Below are positions 30,349-39,545 of a stretch of DNA of 64,000 nucleotides, piece after piece. The position numbers were made by a program, and so were the translations under genes. Every line of letters starts with the position of its first letter. Position 1 is the stretch's first letter. This DNA is from JAHQVI01 sp963727575. GTDB taxonomy: Bacteria; Pseudomonadota; Alphaproteobacteria; Rhizobiales; Rhodomicrobiaceae. The stretch spans positions 1 through 64,000 of the forward strand of contig CAVSIA010000029.1 in assembly GCA_963727575.1 (NCBI GenBank), written 5' to 3'. The notes beneath the pieces are model-generated. The model was not told where the DNA came from and ran no database searches. It saw nothing but the letters and a program-made list of their open reading frames with translations.

Positions 30349-31269
30349 TCAATGCTTGCGGTTGGCGACGAAATGCGCCGCGGCCACCAGCGTTGCCGCC
30401 TGATCACCGAACGGCGCCAGCGCCTCGCAGGCCTTGGCCTCCATTTCCACGAGCCGGTTCCGCGCTTCGTCCACGCCGATCAGCGATACGAGCGTCGCCT
30501 TGCCCGCGTCGCCGTCCTTGGCGACCGCCTTGCCGACCAGCGCCGCATCGCCCTCGACGTCGAGCAGGTCGTCGGCAAGCTGGAAGGCGAGACCGAGCGC
30601 GCGCCCGTAGTCGAGCAGCGCCATGCGCCGCGCCGCGTCGGCCTGTGCGAGAATGGCGCCCGCCTCGCAGGAAAAGCAGATCAGCGCCCCCGTCTTCATC
30701 GACTGCAGGCGCAGGATCTCCGCCTCGCTGAGCATGTTGCCCGGCGCCTGCAGGTCGAGCATCTGCCCGCCCGCCATGCCGGCCCGTCCAGAGCTGCGCG
30801 CCAGACCGAGCGACAATTCGCTGCGCACGGCGGCGTCGCGATGTGTTGCCGGATCGGCCAGGATCTCGAATGCAAGCGTGAGAAGCGTGTCGCCCGCCAG
30901 GATCGCGGTGGCCTCGTCGAACGCCTTGTGCACGGTCGGGCGCCCGCGCCGGAGGTCGTCGTCGTCCATCGCCGGCAGGTCGTCATGCACCAGCGAATAG
31001 CAATGGATGCATTCGAGCGCCGCGCCGGCGTTCAGCGCAGCTTCAGCCCGCAGGCCGCACAATCGCGCGCTTTCCAGAACGAGGAACGGCCGCAGCCGCT
31101 TGCCCCCTCCGAGCACGGCATAGCGCATCGCCTCGTTCAGCCGATCCGGAATGAAACCGCGCGCCGGTTTCGTCAGCCATTCGTCGAGGCGCCGCTCCAT
31201 AAGGGTTGCGCAGCCCAGGAGCCGCTGGTTAAAGGTTTGATAGTCTGATGGCCTTTGCACGTGTCCCAC
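30349..31269 (-). CDS. ispA: Polyprenyl synthetase, farnesyl-diphosphate synthase type
   Basis: A 306-residue trans-isoprenyl diphosphate synthase, making C15 farnesyl diphosphate from IPP and DMAPP/GPP. The first aspartate-rich motif is VHDDLPAMDDDDLRRG and the second FQLADDLLDVEGD; the residues before the first motif (CIHCYSL, aromatic Tyr) suit a short-chain C15 product. GGGKRLRPFLV binds IPP. Start is GTG 31267-31269, which overlaps the divergent mtgA start; ATG 31200 would remove family-typical N-terminal residues (FNQRLLGCATLM). Confidence 0.88.
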   Translation of the reverse strand: MGHVQRPSDYQTFNQRLLGCATLMERRLDEWLTKPARGFIPDRLNEAMRYAVLGGGKRLRPFLVLESARLCGLRAEAALNAGAALECIHCYSLVHDDLPAMDDDDLRRGRPTVHKAFDEATAILAGDTLLTLAFEILADPATHRDAAVRSELSLGLARSSGRAGMAGGQMLDLQAPGNMLSEAEILRLQSMKTGALICFSCEAGAILAQADAARRMALLDYGRALGLAFQLADDLLDVEGDAALVGKAVAKDGDAGKATLVSLIGVDEARNRLVEMEAKACEALAPFGDQAATLVAAAHFVANRKH

Positions 31270-32216
31270 CGTCCATGACCGCTTTCGAGGAAAAGATGCG
31301 CCAGATGCGCGGCCGGCTCAAGTCCGCCGGCGCGCTTTTGCGCCGGACTGCGTCTTCGAGACGCCAGGGCGTTGCAAACACTTGGCAAAAAGCCCGCGAT
31401 TGGCCGCGCGGTCTGTGGGCAAGATGGCGGCCGCCGGTCGCCGGAGTGGCCGAGACCGTCTGGGAGGATGCGCAAATCCCCGCGGGCGAAGTCGTGAGTG
31501 AACCGTCCGCCGCCGGAGGGTGGCGCGAGCGTCACCCGCGACTGGAGAAGGGGCTTCGCATCGCCGCCATCGCGCTCGCCGTGTTTCTCGCCCTGCCCTA
31601 CGTCTTCATCCTGATCTACCGCGTGTTCGACCCGCCGATCTCCTCGCTGATGCTGCGCAATGCCGTGCTCGGCGAGGGCATCCACTACCGGTGGCGGGAT
31701 TTCGACAGGATCTCCCCCAATCTGGCGACCGCCGCCGTCATCGCCGAGGATGCACGCTTCTGCCAGCATTGGGGCGTCGACTGGAACGCCGTCGGCGAGG
31801 TGCTCGAGGATCTGGAGGACGGCGAAGCGCCGCGCGGCGCCAGCACCATCCCGATGCAGACGGCCAAGAACCTGTTCCTATGGCCCGAGCAGACCTATCT
31901 GCGCAAGGCGCTCGAGGTGCCGCTGGCCTATTTCATGACGATCGTCTGGCCGAAACGCCGGGTGCTCGAGGTCTATCTCAACATCGCGGAATGGGGCCCG
32001 GGCGTTTATGGAGCCGAAGCCGCGGCGCGGTATCACTTCGGCAAATCGGCCGCCGCGCTGAGCCGGTCGGAGGCCGCACTTCTTGTCGCCGCGCTGCCCA
32101 ATCCGCATATGCGCAATGCGGGCAAGCCCGGTCCACAGATGCGCCGTCTGGCGAGCCGCATCCAGGCGCGCGTCGACCGGGAAGCGCACGACGCATCCTG
32201 CGTTTTCGACGATTGA
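31248..32216 (+). CDS. mtgA: Monofunctional peptidoglycan glycosyltransferase
   Basis: A 322-residue inner-membrane protein polymerising lipid II into glycan strands. After a basic cytoplasmic tail of about 100 residues comes a membrane helix (LRIAAIALAVFLALPYVFIL) and a GT51 domain with EDARFCQHWGVDW (catalytic Glu), GASTIPMQTAKNLFL and KRRVLEVYLNIAEWGPGVYG. No transpeptidase domain follows. The N-terminal tail is longer than usual (ATG 31248; ATG 31275 is an alternative). It diverges from ispA with overlapping 5' ends. Confidence 0.93.
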   Translation: MAFARVPPSMTAFEEKMRQMRGRLKSAGALLRRTASSRRQGVANTWQKARDWPRGLWARWRPPVAGVAETVWEDAQIPAGEVVSEPSAAGGWRERHPRLEKGLRIAAIALAVFLALPYVFILIYRVFDPPISSLMLRNAVLGEGIHYRWRDFDRISPNLATAAVIAEDARFCQHWGVDWNAVGEVLEDLEDGEAPRGASTIPMQTAKNLFLWPEQTYLRKALEVPLAYFMTIVWPKRRVLEVYLNIAEWGPGVYGAEAAARYHFGKSAAALSRSEAALLVAALPNPHMRNAGKPGPQMRRLASRIQARVDREAHDASCVFDD

Positions 32217-32369
32217 CGCCCCAAGAGGCTCTAGTCAAAGCGGCTTGACCCAAGTATAAGGGCGGGTGAAAAGCGCTTGCGAAGCGTTAACGAACGCGAT
32301 TTCTGAGGGCTCGAGGGCGGCTTCGGCTGCGTGACGGGTCTTCCTTTGCTTGATCCGAGGTTTACGACA

Positions 32370-32555
32370 ATGGCCGTTCCGAAAAGAAAAACGTCCCGCA
32401 TGAAGCGCGGCAATCGCCGGTCCGCAGATGCCCTCAGCACGCCGTCCTATGTCGAGGACAAGGAGTCCGGTGAACTGCGCCGCCCGCACCACATCGATTT
32501 GAAGTCGGGCAAATATCGCGGCATGCAGATCCTGGAACCAAAAGGCGATATCTGA
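32370..32555 (+). CDS. rpmF: 50S ribosomal protein L32
   Basis: A 61-residue L32, starting MAVPKRKTSRMKRGNRRSAD. The length is normal for alphaproteobacteria, and the C-terminal half (HHIDLKSGKYRG) is of the zinc-free form lacking the CxxC pairs. The start ATG 32370 directly precedes the conserved AVPKRKTS. The mtgA-rpmF order is common in Rhizobiales. Confidence 0.95.
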   Translation: MAVPKRKTSRMKRGNRRSADALSTPSYVEDKESGELRRPHHIDLKSGKYRGMQILEPKGDI

Positions 32556-32662
32556 GGATTAGTTGTTAGCCTGCGCGGCGGCCGCTCGGCGGACACGTGA
32601 ATGAAGTTTCCGCGGGAGGACCTTATTCCCGCGCGGTGGACACGAGAGATGGAGAGTTTGCA

Positions 32663-33088
32663 ATGATCCTCAGCATTCCATGGATTCTGGTCGCTATCAT
32701 CCTATACAACCTGATCGCCTTCACCTCGTCCTGGCCGACTGACGGCGTCGGGCCGACCGTGTTCCAAGGCCACGTGCTGTCGATCGACATGATCTCCGGC
32801 GCCACCTGGACGCTGACGGTGGGCGATCTGGTGACGATCGTCACGCTGATCCTGTTGTTCATCGAGCTGATCAAGGCGACGCGCACCGGCGGATCCTCGA
32901 TTGTCGACCATGCGCTGTCGACGATCCTGTTCGTGCTCTGCCTCGTCGAATTCCTCGTGGTTCGCCAGGCGGCAACGTCGGTGTTCTTCTTCATCCTGGT
33001 GGTGACGCTGATTGACGTCATCGCAGGTTTCTCGATAACCATTCGAGCAGCGCGCCGCGACTTCGGCTTCGCTGGAGGCGCCGACTGA
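32663..33088 (+). CDS. Small four-helix membrane protein
   Basis: A 141-residue protein with four hydrophobic helices (SIPWILVAIILYNLIAF; LVTIVTLILLFIELI; STILFVLCLVEFLVV; SVFFFILVVTLIDVIAGF). ATG 32663 follows GGAGAG and is preferred over the upstream non-ATG start. I do not recognise a named family with certainty. It stands alone between rpmF and the Nudix-like regulator. Confidence 0.7.
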   Translation: MILSIPWILVAIILYNLIAFTSSWPTDGVGPTVFQGHVLSIDMISGATWTLTVGDLVTIVTLILLFIELIKATRTGGSSIVDHALSTILFVLCLVEFLVVRQAATSVFFFILVVTLIDVIAGFSITIRAARRDFGFAGGAD

Positions 33089-33157
33089 GGAGAAGTCCGG
33101 GCTAAACCGGTCTTTCGGGGCGCTTAACCGGCGCCCTTTCTTTTTCTGGAGTGAGCA

Positions 33158-34183
33158 GTGGCGTCGTCATTGGCTGACATTCGGGGCGATGATGCCAGAT
33201 CGGCCGCGAGCGGCGCGGTTTCCGTCGAGATCAGTCTGACCGCGGCGATCGTCTCGGTGGACGGCGACACGCCCCGCATCCTGGTCGTGAAGCCCGGGGA
33301 CGGTATACCCGGCTCCCGCGCGGCCCTGCCCTTCGGCCTGTTCGCCCCGCTCGATCACCGCACGCTCGAAATCGGTCTGCGCGCCTGGGTCAAGGATCAG
33401 ACCGGTCTCGAACTCGGCTATGTCGAGCAACTCTACACGTTCGGCGATCGCGGCCGTCATGCGCGGCAAGGCGACGTCGGGCCTCCGGTCGTCTCGATCG
33501 GCTACCTGGCGCTGACGGGATCCGTTGGACATTGCGGCCTGAAGCATGGCGGCTGGCAGGACTGGTACCACTTCTTCCCCTGGGAAGACCATCGAAGCGA
33601 CCGCCCCGCGATCCTGACCGGGGAGATCATGCCGCGCCTGGAAACCTGGGCGGCGCGGGCGGAATCCCCCGATGCCCCGCTCCGCCCGCTGAGCCGCGAG
33701 GAGCGCTTCGGCATCTGCTTCGGCGACGATCACGGCTGGGACGAGGAAAAGGTGCTCGACCGATACGAGTTGCTCTACGAGGCCGGTCTCGTCGGCGAAG
33801 CGTTGACCGACGGGCGCGAGGCGGCAAGACAGTGGCAGCAGCTGCCGGCGCTCGGCATTCCGATGCAGTTCGACCATCGCCGCATCCTGGCGACCGCCAT
33901 GAGCCGGCTGCGCGGCAAGATCAAATACCGCCCGGTGATTTTCGAGCTGATGCCGGAGAGCTTTACCCTGTTCGAGCTGCAGCGGACGGTGGAGGCCATT
34001 CTCGGCAGCCATCTGCACAAGCAGAACTTCCGCCGCCTGGTCGCGGCGTCGGGCCTGGTCGAGCCGACGGGTGTAATTCGGACGGCGACGGGCGGACGTC
34101 CGGCCAAGGCTTATCGCTTCAGGCGTGAAGTCGTCATCGAGCGGCCCTCGGCCGGCGTGCGCGTCAGAGGCGGGCGTGGGTGA
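33158..34183 (+). CDS. NrtR-like Nudix-related transcriptional regulator
   Basis: A 341-residue protein. The N-terminal 150 residues have a Nudix fold (SLTAAIVSVDGDTPRILVV, LRAWVKDQTGLELGYVEQLYTFGD), but the catalytic Nudix box (GX5EX7REUXEEXGU) is degenerate, so it probably binds a ligand rather than hydrolysing it. The C-terminal region (YRPVIFELMPESFTLFELQR, then FRRLVAASGLVEPTG) is the winged helix seen in NrtR regulators of NAD metabolism. In rhizobia such proteins are annotated as NAD regulators. Start is GTG 33158. No NAD-synthesis gene is adjacent. Confidence 0.75.
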   Translation: MASSLADIRGDDARSAASGAVSVEISLTAAIVSVDGDTPRILVVKPGDGIPGSRAALPFGLFAPLDHRTLEIGLRAWVKDQTGLELGYVEQLYTFGDRGRHARQGDVGPPVVSIGYLALTGSVGHCGLKHGGWQDWYHFFPWEDHRSDRPAILTGEIMPRLETWAARAESPDAPLRPLSREERFGICFGDDHGWDEEKVLDRYELLYEAGLVGEALTDGREAARQWQQLPALGIPMQFDHRRILATAMSRLRGKIKYRPVIFELMPESFTLFELQRTVEAILGSHLHKQNFRRLVAASGLVEPTGVIRTATGGRPAKAYRFRREVVIERPSAGVRVRGGRG

Positions 34184-34787
34184 CCCATTGTGGCTCAAGA
34201 TGCACTGTGGCGGAAAATTAGCCGCACCCCCGCAGGCCCGCCGCGAGTTGTTCTATATTTTTCCACCGCTTCTTCTATTTTCGTGTCCCATATACCACAT
34301 GTAGCTTTTTGGCAGCGCGATCAGTGATATAGCCGTTAACGGAGATGAACGCCAAGCGGCTTCCTCAACGTGGCTGTTAATGATGTTGCGCAAATACCTA
34401 GTGTAAACCGTTTTTTTCCTAAACCTGTGGACGCCGTGGCTTCCAAAAAAATATGAATGTGGTATTATCCTTAGTACAAAGCACAAGATTGGTGACGACG
34501 CGCAAGCTTCCCGTAAGTGCGGTAGCTGATTTTTTCAATTCAGCGCAATCGACAAGGCGGTCCTTGAACCGAGATCGCGAGCGATTTCATTTTCGCTTTC
34601 ATCGTCTCGATTTTGAGCTTTCGACATCTGTACGGCCGGCGCCGGTGGGGGCTTTGGGTCCGGTCGTCTAAACAGACTTGGTGAATGCGTGGGCTTGCTG
34701 ACCATTTTTCGTCGGATGTGGCGGAATACGGCATGGTCGCTAGCAGCTTTCGGCATTCCGCGCCAGAACAGAAATGTGAGAACGAGT
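34184..34787 (+). other. Intergenic region upstream of carD
   Basis: About 600 bp without a supported gene. The part from 34250 to 34480 is AT-rich compared with the surroundings. It presumably carries the carD promoter and a long leader. Short open frames (72-77 codons) lack ribosome sites and family features. A carD start upstream of 34788 would lengthen that protein into this region and is not favoured. Confidence 0.5.
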
Positions 34788-35354
34788 ATGGCTGCGAAGA
34801 AAAAATCGACACAACGAAATGGGTTTCAGAAGGACGAGTTCATCGTTTACCCGACCCACGGCGTTGGGCGAATTATTGGCATTGAGGAGCAGGAGATTGC
34901 CGGCTGCAAGCTTGAGCTGTTCGTCATCAATTTCGACAAGGACAAGATGACGCTGCGCGTGCCGGTGACGAAATGCGAAAGCGCTGGTATGCGGAAGCTG
35001 TCCGAGGGTGCGATCGTGTCCAAGGCGATGGACACGCTGCGCGGACGTGCGCGCGTCAAGCGGACGATGTGGAGCCGGCGCGCTCAGGAATATGAGAGCA
35101 AAATCAATTCAGGCAGTCTGATCTCGATCGCCGAGGTCGTTCGCGATCTCTATCGGTCCGAGAGCCAGCCGGAGCAGTCCTATTCGGAGCGCCAGCTTTA
35201 CGAAGCCGCGCTCGACCGGATGGCGCGTGAGATTGCGGCCGTGCAGGACGTCGACGAAGTTATGGCGATCCAGGCCATCGGCGAGACGCTGAACAAGGGC
35301 CTGCGCGCTGCGCCGAAGGAAGAAATCCAAGAGGCGCACGACGAAGCAGCCTGA
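34788..35354 (+). CDS. carD: CarD family transcription factor
   Basis: A 188-residue CarD homologue. The N-terminal RNA-polymerase-interacting Tudor-like domain starts FIVYPTHGVGRIIGIEEQEI, followed by LRVPVTKCESAGMRKL; the helical C-terminal domain (RGRARVKRTMWSRRAQEYESKI) contacts the promoter upstream edge and stabilises open complexes. Start chosen at ATG 34788 (MAAKKKSTQ), the usual N-terminus of alphaproteobacterial members; the frame is open further upstream. A terminator follows. Probably a growth-rate or stress linked regulator acting on rRNA and other promoters. Confidence 0.92.
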   Translation: MAAKKKSTQRNGFQKDEFIVYPTHGVGRIIGIEEQEIAGCKLELFVINFDKDKMTLRVPVTKCESAGMRKLSEGAIVSKAMDTLRGRARVKRTMWSRRAQEYESKINSGSLISIAEVVRDLYRSESQPEQSYSERQLYEAALDRMAREIAAVQDVDEVMAIQAIGETLNKGLRAAPKEEIQEAHDEAA

Positions 35355-35383
35355 TCGTTCGTATTGTTTTGCCTGTTTAATTA

Positions 35384-35411
35384 CGGCGGATCGAAAGGTC
35401 CGCCGTTTTTA
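35384..35411 (+). terminator. Rho-independent terminator of carD
   Basis: CGGCGGA pairs with TCCGCCG across an 8-base loop at 35384-35405, followed by TTTTTATTTT. It is 30 bp after the carD stop codon. Confidence 0.9.
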
Positions 35412-35448
35412 TTTTGCGAGGGCGGGATCGGGTCTTCGCCCCGAGGCC

Positions 35449-35931
35449 CTAGCGATTGGCGAGGATCATCAGCGTCGATGTGCCGTGCGCCAGGACGCGG
35501 CCTTCGGCATCTTTGACATAGGCTTCGGCCGACATGATCTGCCGCCCCCGCGAGACGATGCTCGCCTCGCAGCGCACAAGCCCTGTCGTTGGAAGGATGG
35601 GGCGGGTGAAGTTCGCCTTGGTTTCGACCGTGGTGTAGGGCGTATCCGCCGGAAGCAGCGTGTAGCAGGCGCAGCCGGTGGCGCTATCGATCAGGGTCAG
35701 CGCCCATCCGCCATGCACGCTGCCCGCCGGATTCAACAAACGCGGACCGGTCCGCCCCTCGAAAACGGCGGTGCCGTCGCCGATCGCGGTCAGCCAGAAA
35801 CTCAGCGCCTCGCAGATCGTCGCCTGTGGCAGCCGGCCTTCGATCATGTCGGTGAGCACCTCCCGGCCGCTCCTGCCGGCGATTTGCTCACGCGGGGCGA
35901 CGCCGTAGCGCATTTCCGAATTGTCGTTCAT
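35449..35931 (-). CDS. PaaI-family thioesterase
   Basis: A 160-residue hot-dog fold acyl-CoA thioesterase. The active-site region LLNPAGSVHGGWALTLIDSATG contains the HGG motif and catalytic Asp, followed by TVETKANFTRPI. Start ATG 35929-35931 is preceded by AAAGGA; the frame extends upstream without support. It is convergent with carD. The acyl substrate is unknown. Confidence 0.85.
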   Translation of the reverse strand: MNDNSEMRYGVAPREQIAGRSGREVLTDMIEGRLPQATICEALSFWLTAIGDGTAVFEGRTGPRLLNPAGSVHGGWALTLIDSATGCACYTLLPADTPYTTVETKANFTRPILPTTGLVRCEASIVSRGRQIMSAEAYVKDAEGRVLAHGTSTLMILANR

Positions 35932-36010
35932 TGGCCATCCTTTGCCGAGCCCATGCCGAGCAAGAAATCTATCGGCCGCGCCCGCGCCGCGCAATCCGAG
36001 TAGCGGCCCG

Positions 36011-36041
36011 CAAACGAAAAAGGCCCCGGAAATCGGGGCCT
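36011..36041 (-). terminator. Rho-independent terminator of the BI-1 family gene
   Basis: Read on the minus strand, AGGCCCCG pairs with CGGGGCCT across a short loop (36021-36041), followed by TTTTCGTTTG (36011-36020 on the plus strand). It is 30 bp after the stop codon of the BI-1 family gene. Confidence 0.88.
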
Positions 36042-36071
36042 TCTCGTATCTGAGGTATCGCGCCTCTTCGC

Positions 36072-36842
36072 TTAGTTGCGATTACCGAACAGCTGCAGCA
36101 GCATCAGGAACATGTTCAGGAAGTCCAGATAGAGCCGCAGGGCGCCCAGGACAGCTTTCTGACCGGCGACGAGCTGGCTGTCGCCTGAATAATATTCGTT
36201 CTTGATCGACTGCGTATCGTAAGCCGTAAGGCCCGCAAAGATCAGCACGCCCAGCACCGAGATCGCGAACTGCATCGCCGAGGAGGCGATGAACAGGTTC
36301 ACCACCGATGCGATGATAATGCCGATCAAGCCCATGAACAGGAACGAGCCCCAACCGGACAGATCCTTCTTCGTCGTGTAGCCCCACAGGCTCAGCGAAC
36401 CGAACGCGGCGGCAGTGATGAAGAACACCTGCGCGATCGAGCCATGCGCGTAGACCAGGAAGATCGACGAGATCGATGCGCCGACAAGCGCAGCATACAC
36501 CCAGAACGTCGTCTGCGCGGCCTGGACGCTCATCTTGTGCAATCGGGCCGACAGGAAAAACACCACGGCCAATGGCGCGAACAACAGAACCCATTTCAGC
36601 GGCGTCACGAAGATCAGCTCGCCGAAATGCGTGAGCATCATGCCATTGCGAAGAGTGGCCACAGCACTGGCTGGGTCGGTCGTCACGGCCATGGCGTAAA
36701 CGCCATATGCGACCACGCCGGTAATTGCGAGCCCGGCTGCCATATAGTTGTATACGCGGAGCATGAAGGCGCGAAGACCTTCGTCAATCGCGTAAGCGCC
36801 GGTACGGGCACCGGCTGTTGCTTCTCTATTCCAATCCGCCAT
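36072..36842 (-). CDS. Bax inhibitor-1/YccA-YbhL family membrane protein
   Basis: A 256-residue protein with seven membrane helices; typical BI-1 features are RVYNYMAAGLAITGVVAYG near the N-terminus, AAAFGSLSLWGYTTKKDLSGWG in the middle and GLTAYDTQSIKNEY with DFLNMFLMLLQLFG at the C-terminus. Bacterial members (BsYetJ) are pH-dependent calcium leak channels; the two conserved Asp residues near the C-terminus fit. Ribosome site AGAGG precedes ATG 36842. The 144-bp upstream region may contain the ybhL leader motif described for alphaproteobacteria. Confidence 0.9.
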   Translation of the reverse strand: MADWNREATAGARTGAYAIDEGLRAFMLRVYNYMAAGLAITGVVAYGVYAMAVTTDPASAVATLRNGMMLTHFGELIFVTPLKWVLLFAPLAVVFFLSARLHKMSVQAAQTTFWVYAALVGASISSIFLVYAHGSIAQVFFITAAAFGSLSLWGYTTKKDLSGWGSFLFMGLIGIIIASVVNLFIASSAMQFAISVLGVLIFAGLTAYDTQSIKNEYYSGDSQLVAGQKAVLGALRLYLDFLNMFLMLLQLFGNRN

Positions 36843-36986
36843 AGTTAACCTCTTTGGACCCCTTCCGGCAGGAAAAGTCGCACCGACCGGTTTTGTAACC
36901 TGGATTAGATTGCGCTTCCACTCTCAAAGACATACGGAGTTAAGCGATTTGTCTACCCCAGATATTCTAAAAACTTATGATATGGC

Positions 36987-39545
36987 CTATTCCGCACGCA
37001 AATAAGGCGCCGCTTTCGCGTTGAGCACTCTCAGCGTACCGAACAATCCAAACGCTATCATGAATATGGTTGCCAGCAGCGTAGCCTGCAATAGCGCCCC
37101 GGGGGGTGCGGCAAACGGGATTTCTATGATTTGCGTCAACAGGATATAGGCGACGACGGCGCCCGCCAGCGCGGCCACGGCGGCGGTCGCCAGGCCGAGG
37201 ATCAGATATTCCGCCATATGCGCCATGAGGATGCGCAACCGGGTCGCGCCGAGCGTCTTCAGGATCACCGCTTCGTAGATCCGCCGCGCGCGCACCGTGC
37301 TCAGCGCGCCGGCCAGCACGAGAACGCCGGACAGCAGCGTCAGGCCACCGGCGACACGGATCGCGGTGAACACGCGGCCGAGCAGGGCGTTGACCGTCTC
37401 CAGCGCGTCGCGGACGCGGACGGCGGTCACCGTCGGAAAGGCGTTGGCCACGGCCCGGACCACTTCGGCTTCGCCCGCCGGGTCGGAATGCGGCCAGCTC
37501 AGCGTCGCGAGCATGTTGTAAGGCGCCGCGGCGAGCGTGTTCGGCGAGAAGACCATCACGAAATTGATGTTCAGCGAGTTCCATTCGACGGTGCGGAAAT
37601 TGGCGAGCTTGGCGGTGACGTTCCGGCCCAGCACGTTGAACGTGATCATGTCGCCGATCTTCAGCCCGAGCGCCCGGCCGAGATCGGCTTCGAACGACAC
37701 CAGCGGCTGGCCGGAATAGTCCTTCGGCCACCATTCGCCCTCGACGATCTTGGATTCGGCCGGCAGATCCTCCGAGAAGGTCAGGCCGCGGTCGCCATTG
37801 AGCACCCATTCCGCCTCGGGCGGCGGCTTGATCTCGGAGACCGGCCGGCCGGCCAGCGAGACGATCTTGCCGCGCAGCATCGGCGCGCTGTTCAGCTCGG
37901 AGCCGGGGGCCTTCTCCGCGATCAGCTTTTTAAAGCCGGCGAAGTCGTTCTTGTTGATGCCGATGAAGAAATGGCTCGGCGCACGCTCGGGCATCTGTGT
38001 CTTCAACTCGGCGGTCATCGACGCATTGGTGACCGCGATCGCCGTCAGCAAAGTCAGCCCGGCGCCGAGCGACACGGTGACGGTGCGGGTCAGCCCGGCG
38101 GGGCCGGCGATGTTGCCGAGCGCGAGGGCGAGTTCCGGACGGCGCGGCCGCGGCAGGATGCGGGCGAGCCACTGAAAGCCGTAGCCGAGCGCGGTGAAGA
38201 CGACGAAGGTTCCGGCGATCGCACCGAGCGCCATGGCCGCGATGCGCGGCTGCTCCGACAGCCCGATCGCCATCGCGACGAGCACGATGGCGCTTGCCGC
38301 CGAGCCGAGCGCGAAGGCGAGCGGCGGCCAGCCTGCTCCCTTGTCCACCTCCTCGCGCAACAGCTCCCCCGCGCGGATCTGGCGGGCGCGGCCGAGCGGC
38401 CAGAGGATGAAGATCAGCGCAATCAGCAGGCCGTAGGCGGTGGCCAGCAGCAGCGGCTGCGGATAGAGCCCGATATCCAGCTTCACCGGCAGCATGGAAC
38501 CATAAAGGCCGGCGACGGCAAAAGGCAGGACCGCGCCGAGCGTCAGCCCGATGACGATGCCGACCAGAGCGACGATGAGCACCTGGATGAGCAAGCTTCG
38601 CGTGATCACGCGGCCCGGCGCGCCGAGGGCCTTATAGGCGGCGATCACCTTGCGCTTGCGTTCGATGAAGGCGCTGACGGAATTGGCGACGCCGATGCCG
38701 CCGGTGAGCAGCGCAGTCAGGCCGACCAGCGTGAGGAAGTCGCTCAGGCGGCGCATCGAGCGGCTGACGCCGGGTGATGGATCGGACCGGTCGCGCACCT
38801 GGAAACCGGTATTCGGCAAGGTGCTGCTTACGGATTCGGCGGTCAGCTCCTCGGGGCCGGTGTTCCTGACCCGGTAGCGCCAGTCGATCAGGCTGCCCGG
38901 CTGCGCAAGGCCGGTGCCGCGAAGCGTGTCGAGCGACATCAGAACACGCGGGCCGAGCGTGATGCCGGCGGCGAGCCGGTCCGGTTCCTGCTCGATCACG
39001 GCGGCGATGGTGACCGTCTCGTTGCCGATGCGGATGCGGTCGCCGGTCTTGAGGCTGAGCTGTTCGAGGAGGCCGTGCTCGACCGCGACCATGCCGGGCT
39101 TGCGGATGTCCGCGAGCGTCTTGCCGCCGCCGAGCGTGACCGCGCCGTAAAGCGGGTAGGCGTCATCGACGGCCTTGATCTGCACGAGCGCCTGGCTCGA
39201 TCCGTCGGTCAGCCGCGCCATGGACCGGAGCGTCGCGATCTCGCTCACCGCACCATGCGCTTCCAGCAACCGGCGTTCCTCCGGCGTCGCCTCACGGTGA
39301 ATGAGGGACGCCTGGACGTCGCCGCCGAGCAGCACGCGGCCTTCGCGCGAGATGGCGTGCTGGATCGCCGCCGACAGAGTGCCGACCGCGGCGATCGCCA
39401 TGGCGCCCAAAGCGATGCAGGTGACGAAAATGTAAAATCCCGAGATGCCGTTGCGCAGCTCGCGCAGAGCGAGCCTGAGGCTGATCGGCAAAGCAAAACG
39501 AGCCTCGGACGCCTGCCGCGCCTCCTCCGCCGTCGCAACGCTCAT
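36987..39545 (-). CDS. ABC transporter permease, FtsX/YbbP type
   Basis: An 852-residue permease with ten membrane helices: one N-terminal helix, a large periplasmic MacB-like domain, and then two FtsX domains (SDFLTLVGLTALLTGGIGVANSV near the first, LTLLSGVLVLAGALSTV near the second) separated by a second periplasmic domain. E. coli YbbP has this layout and works with ATPase YbbA. Its stop precedes a 140-bp gap to the BI-1 gene. It overlaps the ATPase gene by 4 bp. Probable role: lipid or lipoprotein handling in the inner membrane. Length is normal for the family. Confidence 0.88.
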   Translation of the reverse strand: MSVATAEEARQASEARFALPISLRLALRELRNGISGFYIFVTCIALGAMAIAAVGTLSAAIQHAISREGRVLLGGDVQASLIHREATPEERRLLEAHGAVSEIATLRSMARLTDGSSQALVQIKAVDDAYPLYGAVTLGGGKTLADIRKPGMVAVEHGLLEQLSLKTGDRIRIGNETVTIAAVIEQEPDRLAAGITLGPRVLMSLDTLRGTGLAQPGSLIDWRYRVRNTGPEELTAESVSSTLPNTGFQVRDRSDPSPGVSRSMRRLSDFLTLVGLTALLTGGIGVANSVSAFIERKRKVIAAYKALGAPGRVITRSLLIQVLIVALVGIVIGLTLGAVLPFAVAGLYGSMLPVKLDIGLYPQPLLLATAYGLLIALIFILWPLGRARQIRAGELLREEVDKGAGWPPLAFALGSAASAIVLVAMAIGLSEQPRIAAMALGAIAGTFVVFTALGYGFQWLARILPRPRRPELALALGNIAGPAGLTRTVTVSLGAGLTLLTAIAVTNASMTAELKTQMPERAPSHFFIGINKNDFAGFKKLIAEKAPGSELNSAPMLRGKIVSLAGRPVSEIKPPPEAEWVLNGDRGLTFSEDLPAESKIVEGEWWPKDYSGQPLVSFEADLGRALGLKIGDMITFNVLGRNVTAKLANFRTVEWNSLNINFVMVFSPNTLAAAPYNMLATLSWPHSDPAGEAEVVRAVANAFPTVTAVRVRDALETVNALLGRVFTAIRVAGGLTLLSGVLVLAGALSTVRARRIYEAVILKTLGATRLRILMAHMAEYLILGLATAAVAALAGAVVAYILLTQIIEIPFAAPPGALLQATLLATIFMIAFGLFGTLRVLNAKAAPYLRAE

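Noticed and set aside
37131..38777. 548-codon open frame opposite the ABC permease
   Set aside because: It is an antisense frame without any recognisable motif.
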